Source: Gelatoporia subvermispora B
Lineage: Eukaryota; Basidiomycota; Agaricomycetes; Polyporales; Gelatoporiaceae
Reading direction: 5' to 3'
Length of the DNA stretch: 64,000 nucleotides
Assembly (NCBI GenBank): GCA_000320605.2
Contig: KB445796.1
Coordinates: forward strand, 442,916 to 506,915
The notes below the pieces were generated by a model. That model was not told the origin of the DNA, ran no database searches, and saw only the letters and a list, made by a program, of their open reading frames with translations. This document shows, one piece after another, positions 23,637-34,747 of the stretch. The position numbers and the translations under genes were made by a program. Within the stretch, counting starts at the first letter, position 1. Each line of letters begins with the position of its first letter.

Positions 23637-24068
23637 GGATATGATCGACTCCCTGTCCCACCCATGTATACCCTACCCGCTGGTCGCGGCACGATTGATA
23701 CCACACGATACGATAGACTGCACTAATTCAATTTCATTCACCTACTTGAACGAGTCCATTCCGCGCGAAAGTGAGATAAGAGTGAAGGCGAAGAAAGCAT
23801 AGCGACAGCAAGAGACCCGAATGGACATAGCACAAGTAGCTGGAACAGTGCCCTGCCAGAATAAAGCTACAGAAACAGTAAAACACAACAGGGCCAGACA
23901 TAGTACACAATAATATACAGGCAAAGATACAATGGATCAAATTAGAACGCGCTGACATGTTGTAGGTCAGTGCACAACTTGAACGACTAGAGTGGGACGT
24001 ACTGCGATGAATATGTCGAGCCTCCTCACTTCGATGGATACGGCGCCCCGCTCCGCCACGAATCCCGG
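23637..24068. other. Convergent intergenic region
   Basis: 432 bp between two convergent stop codons. It is AT-richer than its flanks and consistent with 3' UTRs; nothing else seen. Confidence 0.5.
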
Positions 24069-27000
24069 CTACAGTACGATGTTAGCCCCGATGCAATAAG
24101 GTCGACTGTGTTCGACGTGCCTAGTCGCAGCGCCCGGCCAATCCTGGCCATACTCGCCACCTGCTGGCACACTCTGCGCACCCGCCACATTCAGTGGTGC
24201 TACGTAGCCGTATCCTCTTGAGGGCATCCCATACTGCTCCAGGTGCACATCCTCCAGCACCTCGTTCTTCACAAACGGCGCGCCCGCCTGGGTCTGTGCG
24301 CTACGTGATGGTGCACCCGCCAGGCGCGGATCATGCATCATGGGAGGCGCGCCGCCCCAGAGCATATGCGCACCATAGTCGAGCGACCCGCCCGCGCTCG
24401 CGAAGCGCGCGTCCTCGTAGATCGCGCGGAAGTCGCGGTTGGAAAGGTAGTCGGAAAGGAGCACCTGCGACAGCGCGTCCGCGGACTCGGCACGCATATC
24501 TTGCGAGGGGGACAGTGGTGCCCTGCTCGACGGCGGCAGGAACGGGTGCAGCACGCCGGGCGGTCTGTCGTACGGCATGTGCAGCACGAGCTCGCCCTCC
24601 TCGTCCGGTGCGAAGGCCAACATGTCGTCCCCCGGGGTGGCGGGGTTTCCCAAGTGCAGTGAACGACGCTTTGGCAGGGACACAGTCGGCCTTGGCTGGC
24701 CCATTTGTGATTTATGGCCCTCTGTGGGATCTGATCGATGCCCCCCGGGACGCGGGGGACGTCGTGAGGACGCTGAAGCGGAACCCAGCAGGGACGTCAA
24801 GTCGGGACCTTCTGCGCTGGGTAAGGAGGCTTTGATCTCATCGCTGAAGATCGTGCCGGGGTGTGAGTGCCGCGGCACACTCGCAGTTGCATGGTACTCA
24901 CGAGATCTCCGAGGCGAGCTCCCACCTGTTGCTAAACTCGTCCAGCATCTTGACCAGCTTTGCGAGGTAGTCGAGCAATGACATCATCGTCTGCATCGTG
25001 TCGCGCTTGCGCTCCCGCGACGATGCAGCCCCTGTGCCCTGCTTCTCCCTCGCCACGAGCGTCCACACGCCCACCAAGAACACGCCCGCATACATAAATG
25101 ACGACTGTACAACGTTGTTCACGTTCGACATCCCACGTTGTGTCTGCACCGCGAGGATGTCCGTGCCCGCCTTGGCCGCATTGATGCAGATCGACAGTGC
25201 TGATCGTGCGAAGTCGGACTGTTCCGAGAGTTCTGGTTGACGCGGATACCGGAAGCCGCTTGGAAGCGTGAGGAAGGGACGGTAGCAGATGATCTGGACA
25301 AGGTGGTAGAGTGTCATGAGGGAGGCGGCTTGGCTTGCGAAGATGTCGTTCTCCATAGTCGGCGACCATTTAACTAGTGGCAAAGTGTCAGCACACAAAT
25401 CATCGCACAGGAAGGATATGATGCATACGATGATCGGGAACACCGTCGACCCACTGCACCAGCTGCTCGTTCAGCTGTTCGAGGATTTCCTGTCTCCAAT
25501 TGGGACGCCAGAACGTGAGTATATAACCCAGTGAGCCTGGGACCCGTCCAACCGCATACTGTTTGCGACGATATACGCCTCGTTAGCAAGCGCCTGGCAT
25601 GACCTTCGACGTCGAACTCACGAATGTTTCCAAAGCCCGGGCTATTATCTGAGAAAGCTTGATCCAGCTGACGAAGAAAGTTACCTTCGACGGCTTGTCC
25701 GCCGGCTGCCTAAAGGATAGCTCCGGGTCCTCGTTCTCCCAGTACTCGTCGTCCACCTCCGCAGGAAGATCAAGGTCCATGCTGTCATTGAATCACATGA
25801 GATCCGGATCTATGGTTAACATATGCAAGACATACTCCTCCTGTTTCGAGGCACACGGCCGACCGACCAGCATGCTTCCAATACGGTCGAAGACGACAAG
25901 GTGCCAGAATGCGCGCTTCCATAACTCTTCTTCAAGAGTAGGCTTGCGGCCATAGACTTTCCGGCGATGCGCACCGACATCCTGAGCTTTGCGAATCCCG
26001 ATGCTGAGATACAGCCAGGAGACGGAGTGGGCCACAGTGCCACGCAAGTACATCCCAATCAGCTAGTAAGAGGAGTGGAGTGAGCCACAGCTCATAACTA
26101 TGTGCACACGGCATGCGAGAGATCCTAAAGGATTGCACGTTTCCAGTATACACAGGTAGACAAGGGACTCACAGAGAATGTCTGCACTTCGAACAAGGTA
26201 GCAGGCATGATGACACTGCGACAACGGCGGTGCACCTCTGTCCAACCATTGGATTATCAGAACCTATTCAAGCACAGACAATCATGCGCCCTCACCTATC
26301 GCTGCGTCAACATACTTCCATCCTGCCTCGGACGGTGCTGTACCAACCCCGCCCTCTTCCCCTTCGGATTTCGGATGTAATACCCGCGGGTCATCGCTCC
26401 ACCGGCTCGCCACCCCGAATATACCCATGCATACACCTGCGAACCAAGTGTCACGTGTATGCAAGCCTTCCTGCCAATGACGTTCGAAGGTTGGACGGTG
26501 GAGGAGCGGAAAGAGATTATTGCTGTGTGTAAAATAGCTGTTGATGAGCTTTTCTGCAAGGTCGAGGGGAGGGAAGCGGGCTGAGAGGTAGCGGAGAAGG
26601 CTGGATAGAACACTCGCTCCTTCCCATTCAATCTCCCACTGGATACAGGATGTTCTTCATCTATATCATGTATACCACGAGTAGAAATAGGCACGTACTG
26701 CTGGAGGCTTCCAAAAGAATGACCGAAGTGTTGCGAGCCTGGGTATGGAATTGACAGATCCTGGCGTGTCACCTAGGTCCTTCGCAACCTCCGCATAATG
26801 CTTTTGTTTGAGCACTCTAGTAGCCGTGACCAGCTTGGACGAGCTGCTCTTGCCGTGGAAGCGGTAATGTGTGCCATGGATGTCCTCGTCAGGAGGCCCT
26901 TCCGCGAGCTCAAGACCGCGCATTGTGAGCGTCATTTGCTTTATGCCCTGGATCATACTCATCTCCCCCAGCTCGTCGATTTCATCGTTATCCGACGCCA

Positions 27001-28029
27001 CTGACGATGGTGATTCCAAGTCGGACTCCAGCGCAAGCTCTAGAGTGGACGGCCTGCTTCGGCTAGCATTGCGCTTCGTCGTCGTCCTTGATGGACTTGA
27101 TGGATCGTCGTCTGGGCTAATGTGCGGGCAATTACTGGTGCAGCTGCATGATGGGAAGGTGACTGTGCCTGAGAATGACAGCAGGGAGGGTTTACGGTGG
27201 ATCGACGCAGAGGACGGACGGCGCAGCTTTGGCGGGGGCGGTGTAGAATCCAGATACTTCCACGAATCGCGAACGACCGGCGGACCCAACTCAGCAGAGA
27301 AATCTGCTTCTGGGCGGAGCTAAAATGACCGCATGTCAGCATGATTCACCCATAGCAACGTTTCAGTGGAGAGCAGAGGGACACTGGAACCATGCAGGGC
27401 AGGCCGGAGATTTTGCGGGCCGAGGAAAACACGAATGGCTCAACACCCCTTGCACGGCTCTCAACTAGGTCATAACAGCGCACGGACGCTCGAGCGGCAC
27501 GATTGGCCGTTGCTTCGTCTGTGGTTCAGGATACAACGGCGCACTAACCCTTCTTAACAGCGTCTCCAGCTTGTCTATGCGGTCCTCCAGGCCGGTGACA
27601 TACCTGCATAGAGGTCAATTGAGTCATGAGGGACAGCACTCGTGAGTACTCACGCCTTCGGCGGTCCTCGAGGTTTCGAGGTTTCACTGAGGATCACAGA
27701 ATGGCGAACTTAAGCGAATGGACAAATTTGCAATGATATGAGGCTCACATATAGGTGCAATCCCGTCTGTTCTGCTTGCAATTGGTGCAGAAGTTATCCC
27801 GCATCCGAGGGCCATCGCACTTGGTCTTCCTCCGCCTGCAGTAATCGCAGGCCCGCTCCAACTTCCTCTTCTTGGACCCACTCACACTGGAGCTGGGGTC
27901 TGCTGAATCATCGTCGGGAGAGTAGTGTGCGTGCTCTGTGGGCTTGGGGGACGCGGTGCCCTCGAGCGCGATTACCATGGGCGGAGGCGCGGGCGTATAA
28001 TTGGATGCCCAGGTGTCATCTCGCTGCAT
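24069..28029 (-). CDS. Zn(II)2Cys6 / fungal_trans transcription factor (1053 aa)
   Basis: Eleven exons: 28029-27749, 27686-27654, 27603-27549, 27319-26699, 26638-26296, 26237-26173, 26062-25836, 25781-25622, 25558-25429, 25373-24902, 24843-24069. The N-terminal zinc cluster is CDYCRRRKTKCDGP, then CTNCKQNRRDCTY (C-x2-C-x6-C-x9-C-x2-C-x6-C), followed by KPRGPPKAYVTGLEDRIDKL, the usual linker and coiled-coil dimer element. The middle homology domain (fungal_trans, XlnR/Cat8-like) starts near INSYFTHSNNLFPLLHRPTF and includes WKRAFWHLVVFDRIGSMLVG and EDMDLDLPAEVDDEYWE. The C-terminus is disordered. Intron 27320-27548 is about 230 nt, long for this locus. Start is ATG 28029; the frame stays open a little further upstream but without ATG. 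A nuclear regulator, possibly of carbon use; the target is inference. It diverges from SDHAF4. Confidence 0.93.
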
Positions 28030-28447
28030 GGGAGATGGTGGTAGAGAAAGAAGTCGGCCTAGCAAGCCGCAGAAGGCCGCGGATAGAGAGTTAGACAGCC
28101 AGGGAAAATGGCGTTAGAGAACTACATATATATCCTCCAGATTCCAGGCAGCCACTTCATCGCTCTCTATTCATAAGTCACCACCCGACCAGCGTCACCC
28201 GGCACGTGCTCGCCGCCGCCCTCGTCAGCGAGCGACTCCGACCATCGCACCCGCGACCACCCGCCTCATTCCTCGTTCACGACCAACACCGCTCACGACT
28301 GCCGCGCTGCTCGCGACCGCCGCCCACGACCGCCGCCAGGTGCGCCCGCCCATCGTTGCGCACATCCTACTCGGCACTCATAGACGCTCAGCAGGGTGCG
28401 TAACACATATTTCGACACAGGGCTCAGACCACCATCCATATCCTGTC
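28030..28447. promoter_or_regulatory. Divergent promoter, Zn2Cys6 factor / SDHAF4
   Basis: 418 bp between outward-facing starts. It contains ATATATAT near 28128 and a CACGTG palindrome near 28203. C/G-rich repeats of the CGACCGCC type lie near 28300-28340. The assignment of elements to either gene is open. Confidence 0.4.
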
Positions 28448-28849
28448 ATGCATGCCGCCCGAATCATACTTTCAGCTGTGCCTCATACGATATCCCGCGC
28501 CGCCCATCATGCCCTGCCACCGGCCCAACGACTCGCTCGGGTGCGCATGATGTCCTCCGGATACAATTCACTTGACAGGCCACGCCCGCCACCCTTGCCT
28601 CGCGAACAGCAGCAAGAGTTCGAGGAGTTAGTAAGACGAGCGCAGGCGCCGCTACAAAGGGCATCGGCCGAAGGGGCGGAGGCAGACCTGGCGCTGCACC
28701 CGGATGCCCGTCGGCCTGTTCCCGCTGCATTCGAGGGTGAGGTCAACCCAGCCACAGGAGAGGAGGGCGGACCAAAGACAGAGCCCGTGGGGCAATGGGC
28801 AGAGGACGGTGGTGACTGGAGCTTCAAGGGACGAGTCTCCGACTTTTGA
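28448..28849 (+). CDS. SDHAF4: Succinate dehydrogenase assembly factor 4
   Basis: Mitochondrial matrix chaperone that binds flavinated SDH1/SdhA and protects it before complex II assembly. Intronless, 133 aa. The N-terminus MHAARIILSAVPHTISRAA is Arg/Ala/Ser-rich without acidic residues, a typical matrix-targeting peptide. The conserved C-terminal DUF1674 signature is complete: FEGEVNPATGEEGGPKTEP, then W and GDWSFKGRVSDF at the very end. ATG 28448 is preferred because it gives the presequence; the frame is open upstream only from a non-ATG codon. Length matches fungal Sdh8 homologues. Confidence 0.95.
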   Translation: MHAARIILSAVPHTISRAAHHALPPAQRLARVRMMSSGYNSLDRPRPPPLPREQQQEFEELVRRAQAPLQRASAEGAEADLALHPDARRPVPAAFEGEVNPATGEEGGPKTEPVGQWAEDGGDWSFKGRVSDF

Positions 28850-30532
28850 TTGTCCGAGTAGGTGTTATACGAGTGTCCAATAAGCATTTCAAGTTTACAA
28901 GTTCACCGCCACTATCCGAGGCGGTCTATCGCTGTGTCCGTCGCTGTCACACATGCGTCGCATCAAGGTCCTTGCCAATTGTTTTGCGAATCTGTTGCTA
29001 TCGTGACGGCTCGTACTACAAGTCTCAAACTGTACGAAGAGACGGGAGGCTTTGGGTCTGCATTTTACGAGCACATTTGCACCTCAGCCTACCCTGAGTC
29101 AAAATCGAATATCCAACCCGTGATCTTATCCACCATGGCGGTGGATCGTCCGTACATTACGAACGACGCAATTATCTGTGTCCACTTGTTGTGAGTCATA
29201 TATTTCTGTCGGCAATCGCCGGGACGAAAGTTTGTGAAGAACCAACTTCTTCATGATTCCCACTCATATGAGGGTCCAGATGTTCATCGCTCTCGGGTTC
29301 ATGTAGTTACTCTCCCATGATTAATTAATTCGTTATGAAGATGTCTCACCCACTCGGTCGGTATCGGTTATCACATGTGCCTTTTAAGCTGATGAGGCAC
29401 CGGCCTCACACTTCGCGTTTAGTTACTATGGAACCTCTCGACTACCTGCCTTGACGAACCTTGCCAGAGCTGGAAGAATTCACGTGCCTGACTACTGAAT
29501 TTGTGTAGATGTCAGTCAAACAATATGTCTGAAGATCTCAATAGTGCTTTTAATCGGCCTCTCGACGGCATCCTGGAAATTCTACATTCGCCACCTCGAT
29601 ATCGGATCTGTTCCTCATCGGAGTAGAAGCTCGTTTGGGTGACATCCCTTCCCATTGGGTGGATCCGTTAGGCTGGAGTGTACTCCCGATGATCACTCTT
29701 CCTGAAGTCTATGTGACCATGAATCCACGAAGGGATACGCCAGAGCCGGAACCGGTGAAGGGCTCTCATGAGCGAACTGCAAAGCCTCTTTCTTCTCGAT
29801 CTGGTGAAGAACTCTCATGAGCAAACTGCCAAGCACATTTCCTCTCGATATTTTGGGCGGTTCCCTTTTTTAAGATGTCGGCATGAAATGATCAGCGGTG
29901 CTTGGGAGTGCTTGTCCGTAAATGTATTTTTCTCTGTTGCACTTTGCGCCTTTCACCAGTTTGTATTCATAAATCAAGATGTGCGCAAGGCTGGCCGTAC
30001 AACTTGCTTCCTGTACAACACCCTCGGATTGCCCCCCTATGTAAATGACCATTATTTCGCATCGAACCTGGTGTCAACCGTCAAAACATTCTTGAGTTCA
30101 GAGTCCGACCAGCCCACCAGTGCCAACTGGATCTGATCTTTGCCTGTTTCATGCCGTGCCAGATCAAAGCCAGTGTATGTGAACATGGGTCCCTATGAGA
30201 TCCGACAGGCTGTCAGGTGCTATCTGAGTTTCAACTCTCTAGCGTACAACGTGCACCCACTCGGTTTCGCCGACTCCCCTCGAACTAACTGGGTTCGGGG
30301 GCTCTTTCTTTGGATCGCCACGGAGGCACCGGGCCGGCACCCCCGTGCCGCGGCACCTCCTGTACTGGATAAATTCTTGGGTTCTGATAGGTTCGATTGC
30401 GAACTCTCCTTGATACCGCAAAACGCTCTCGGTGCGGGTTGTATGTACCTCTGCAGAATCTCTTCTGTCACAAAACTTTCCCGCAATCCTCACTTTCTTC
30501 CTGTACTTACATATCGAAACACGCTCCGTCTT
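28850..30532. other. Gene-poor interval before the hemerythrin-like gene
   Basis: 1.7 kb without a recognisable gene on either strand. It contains one 49-bp tandem duplication (separate entry) and otherwise short overlapping open frames. Its last few hundred bases should hold the promoter of the downstream gene, but no TATA box is clear. Confidence 0.45.
29754..29851. repeat. 49-bp tandem duplication, two diverged copies
   Basis: Copies 29754-29802 and 29803-29851 both begin GGTGAAG and share CTCTCATGAGC, AACTGC and CTCTCGAT in register. The 49-bp period is not a multiple of three, so it is not a coding repeat in one frame. Confidence 0.75.
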
Positions 30533-31419
30533 ATGTCTTCAAGCAGCGAAAGCAGGACCATGTCAATAGCGAGGGAGGAAGCAAGATGGAATCGTGTATG
30601 TTGTACTGCCAATTCTTATGACGACAACAGGGTTTCATGTTCACTCCAATATATTCTAGATGGCAGACCACATGACGGGCTTCCATGATCATTTCAAGTG
30701 GGAGTGTGAGCATGATATCGACTTTGATGGATCCGGCAAGCTCTAATGGCTACAAGTCAACTTCATATACCAGGTTCGTGTTTTATGGGGACGTGCCATG
30801 CACCCATGGCCATGACATTGATAGTAGGTTTCGGATGGTTCCTTCAGCAAGAGGGGAATGTCGTTATCGGTCTTCCTGAGACGAGTCCAACAACTAATCA
30901 GATGTGAGATTCTACTCGCTCATATCAGAGCTAATATAATCTCAGACATCATGACACTCACATCATACTCCCCGCAGCATTAACTGTTCACCACACAATT
31001 GAAGAGCAGTACATCTTTCCAGTTCTCGCGAAGCGCATGCCCGCGTTCGGGCAAAACGAGGCACACCTGAAGTCTCATGAAGGGATACATCATGGCAAGT
31101 CGAATATTCTAGTCTCGCATTCGCCCATTCGTCTGACAATCCTGTTCATTTTATCATCAGGCCTTGATGACTTGACAAAGCTCGTGCAGAAATGGTTAGC
31201 GGAACCATCGGCGTACAGTCCGCAGGAGATGCGGGAATGTCTGGACAGCTGGCGTGAAGTGCTGTTCAAGCATCTTGACGAGGAGGCGAGTAGTTGACAC
31301 TTTGACAGTGACGAATGAAAGTCACTGACACTACATGTGTCTGATAGGTCGAGGACCTCTCCGGAGAAAACATGAAGAAATACTGGAAGTTGGAAGAAGT
31401 CGACAAAATACCCATCTAG
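30533..31419 (+). CDS. Hemerythrin-like (HHE) cation-binding protein (171 aa)
   Basis: Exons 30533-30595, 30660-30705, 30757-30773, 30828-30903, 30978-31094, 31161-31285, 31348-31419. The four-helix metal-binding fold is visible from its His/Glu pattern: FHDHFKWEFNFIYQ, HHTIEEQYIFPVLAKRMPAF, HLKSHEGIHHGLDDL, and LFKHLDEEVEDLSGENMKKY. Such proteins bind a non-haem di-iron centre and are linked to oxygen or metal sensing; the exact role is unknown. Exon 3 is only 17 nt. Introns 31095-31160 and 31286-31347 begin GC (GCAAGT, GCGAGT) rather than GT. The first of these is in frame if retained; retaining the second truncates the protein (LDEEASS-stop). It converges with the manganese peroxidase gene. 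Confidence 0.88.
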
Positions 31420-31787
31420 CGCAGCGTCGATTTCTGTCTTCTTTTCTTAGCCAAGCACAATGCCTATCTGCATACAGACGCGGGACGTGAATAGCGAAAT
31501 TTCACGCCCCGAGACCCTCACCAGCTGCTAGAGATAGAATCGAAGAGTATTTCAGCCACAGCCGCTCTACGAGCCTAGGGTGCTACGTTGCTATTGCACT
31601 TGACTCGACTCTTACCGAGTAATATTGGTTTCAAACCGATGGACCGTTCGTTGTGCTATAAACTGTGACATGTATTTCCCAAACGCCCGTAGCGAGAATA
31701 AGAAGAGAACCATCTGAGGCAACTACGGATACAAGGAGATCCAACAATCCCCGATGTGATTTCATAACAACATTCCAAGACAACCCT
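31420..31787. other. Convergent intergenic region, HHE gene / peroxidase
   Basis: 368 bp between two convergent stops, consistent with 3' UTRs. No ORF or repeat noted. Confidence 0.5.
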
Positions 31788-33277
31788 CTAAGCAGGGCCA
31801 GTAAATTGGACGGTCGCGCATACCTGGTCACCGTCGGAGCAGTGCGGAATGAGCGTCTGCTGCGCACCAGCTATCGAAGACATCAAGGTCAATCATGCAT
31901 CTGTATCACTGAGGCTGAGACACTCACGGTCAACGGAGAGTGTCGGGAAGCGCTCTGCCGTGCAGGTGAGCTCGAGGTCATCTGGACCAGTGGTGGCGGG
32001 GAACGTCGCGGGCTTGTTCACGGCAGGCTTCGGCGCGGGGACGACGTCTGAGCAGTCGACTAGGCTCGAGCGGCTGTGGCCGAGGACTGCGAGCTTGGAC
32101 ATCGCGGCCTTGAAGCTTTGTGCCATGAACTCCTGCTCGTTGACGAAGCTCTGCCAGAAGCAAGCAGTGCGTTCGTCGCGGGCAAGAGCAAAGTCGGACT
32201 GGAGGCGCATTTCACCAGTGTCGTTGCCACTGGTGAGTGGGAGAGGAGACGCAACCTCGCCAATGTTGTTGTTGGTTCCAGGGAAACCAGTACCCTTGAG
32301 CAGCACCTCAAGGAATACCTGAGTGTCGAAGGTGAACGGGGTCTAGTGTACCACGATGTCAATATAAAGCACGAAGCTTGAGTTTCAGACGAGCACTGAC
32401 CGAGTCGAAAGGTGCCGCATCAATGGTCCCATCGACCTTGTCAGCGCGGGCGACGGTGTGGGAAGCCAGGAGTGAGACAACTTCGAAGGGGCTGAAGCCT
32501 CCGGCATCTTCGAAGCGTGCGAGAATCTTGGTGACATCGTCCTGAGGCTCAGGGATCAGGCCATCGATGGCAGCGATGGTGTGGTTAGGGCGACCAGCCA
32601 AGAACTCGAGCTGAGGAGCGCCCTGAAATGTATCAAATGTGGACATGAGCCAATGCGTAGGAAACACATTTGGGCAATCAGTCACTCACAGGACAGTTGG
32701 TCAAAGCGACAGCACCCGCAAACTGAACGAGATCACCCGCGCTAACGGCGTGCTTCGACAGGAAGGGAATGAGGTTGTTCACGGAGTCGTCGATACCGTT
32801 GTTGGCCGAGAAATTTGGCTCGACCGTTGGGAACAAAAGCATCGAACCGTCAGCTCCACCGCCGCTGCAAAGTGAGCAGTGACATTAGTCCTATGATCCG
32901 AATGTACACATTGACAGGACATACGCAGAGGGGCCCATGCTGCTGGAGATCGCAACAGCGTCGTGGAAGGTCAACCGGATGACCTCGTGAGCTAGAGGAT
33001 TTAGATGAGTGCGACGGAGAAAATGTGAGGAAACTCGAATATTCACCATCTTCTCCGCAGTCGCCCATGAAGAGCGTCTCTTGCAGGTCCTGTGCGAGCT
33101 ACGATCGGTCCCATCAGCATCATGACAACACATCGAGTGCAGAAGCGGTGCGCATACTGGGATGAAGGCGCAGCAGGCTGCATTGCTGACGCGAGTGCCG
33201 TCAGCGCAGACAGCAGTCGGTGCAGCGTTTGAGACTGCGGCGAGCACAACGAGGGTAAAGAGAGAGGCGAAAGCCAT
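31788..33277 (-). CDS. mnp: Class II manganese peroxidase, secreted
   Basis: Oxidises Mn2+ to Mn3+ with H2O2 for extracellular lignin attack. Exons 33277-33158, 33098-33047, 32991-32925, 32864-32690, 32622-32401, 32342-31928, 31870-31788; 377 aa. A signal peptide ([18 protein letters not shown]) precedes [20 protein letters not shown]. The distal haem site is RLTFHDA and the proximal site [14 protein letters not shown]. The three Mn ligands of this family are present: both Glu in CGEDAHEVIRL and the Asp in RADKVD. The position of the surface Trp used by lignin and versatile peroxidases is Ser (EVVSLLASH), so this is a true MnP. Eight or more conserved Cys are seen and the end VQFTGPA indicates the short-MnP type. 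A TATAAAA box lies upstream. Confidence 0.97.
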
Positions 33278-34747
33278 TGGGGTGTCTGTACGTCGGATGG
33301 ACTGAACCGAGAGAACTGTTTGTTCTGAGGGACTTGTCATCCTGCAGAGCAGCTTTTATACCTCGCAGGACGTAGCGGAAATCCTTGTTCGGAGCATGTC
33401 GAATATGGATGAGTTGCAGGAAGCACTGTTGTTGACCAATGGTTTTCCGAGCTCACAGGAATGTGGGTAAAGACAGACGGTCCCGTACGGTGCCGTGAAC
33501 GCAACCGTAGTGGCGGGGCAACGGTCAACCGAGCCTGGGGGAATACCATAGAGCCCAAATTCCGTCTCAGTGGACGCACTCATCCAGTAAGATAAAAATA
33601 GGTAACTGGATGAGCACAACCAGGGAGCTGGGGGCGTACGATCTGTGATGAATGCCAAGATCTGCCACACTTACGTGAGTGTGGGATTGTAGTGGTACAG
33701 TCATACGCCAGAAAATCGGTACGCCAAGGATTTCGGAGACGTGCATGTATCCACAAGGACTGGTGCGACGCATGCCAATCGACCTGAGCCGTGGTATCGA
33801 GGACTCGGGGCCGCGACAGGCTGATAACGCCTCAAAGCCTATCATACGCGACATGAGAACATCAATTTCGTAACAACAGGTGAAGGCCTCACTCGCTTCA
33901 AAGCAATGAAGTCGCGTTATAAGCAGATACCGTCCAAGATGGCGAGAATTGACGCTAGTTTCAGGATAGTGGCATCCACAAACTAGCTGACAGTACACAA
34001 CATGGCGCATTTACTGTAGAGCCTGATAATCATGCTCGCAAGGCGGCACTCTTCAAGACGGATGGGTGCGCAAGCAGACGAGACGCTCCAACACTGACCA
34101 ATATTGCAAACATAGAAATTGATGAGCCGGCCTGAGACTTCATCAGCCGCATCCGCTGAACGAGCAAGCCAAGGACATAGCAGGCTTAACCTAGTAGCGA
34201 GAAGAATGAGGAGCGAGCCAAGCTTCCGACTGGGTACGGCGGGAACAACCAAGCAATTCACACCGGACAATCTGCGACCAGTCCGACCCGGAGTGCAAGT
34301 ACATAACACGAGCGACGTGATAGGCCACACAGTAAGGTATTTCGGGAGACGAGAACTATTCCCACTCAAGGAGTGCCTCAAGCTAGATTGGGTTGTCCAT
34401 AAGTTTGTCTCTTTTAGCACCAAACTTATATTCCGACTCGCCGGTTGTTGTCAGAAGCTGAGACGTTGAAGTCTAAATCGCTCGTCGAGTCGCGCTGTTA
34501 CCCAGCGGGCGCTTGTAGCTACCGGCCCGGAATATCCGGTATTGTAGACGCTTGCGAAGCTAAAAACTACCGTTTTTGGGCGCGGGACGGTTATGTAAGC
34601 CGTTTTTCGATGTGAACGGCGGTGCCGCTACTGGAATCATCCACCACAGAAGTATTTCGCTCCTCCTCATCCTATTCTCAGTCCTACGCCGAACACTAGA
34701 AACAAAAGACAGATACCAGCCCTCAGCTGCTCTGTCGCTGACTAGCC
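33278..34747. other. Divergent intergenic region, mnp / DBP10
   Basis: 1.47 kb serving as promoter for both genes. The mnp TATA box lies near its left end. No conserved protein is visible in the middle. Confidence 0.5.
33354..33360 (-). promoter_or_regulatory. TATA box of the manganese peroxidase gene
   Basis: TATAAAA on the minus strand, about 77-83 bases before the mnp ATG. A strong TATA box is typical of inducible secreted peroxidases. Confidence 0.7.

Noticed and set aside
28029..28065. A longer N-terminus of the large Zn2Cys6 factor, in frame to 28065.
   Set aside because: That codon is TTG, not ATG; the first ATG in frame is at 28029.
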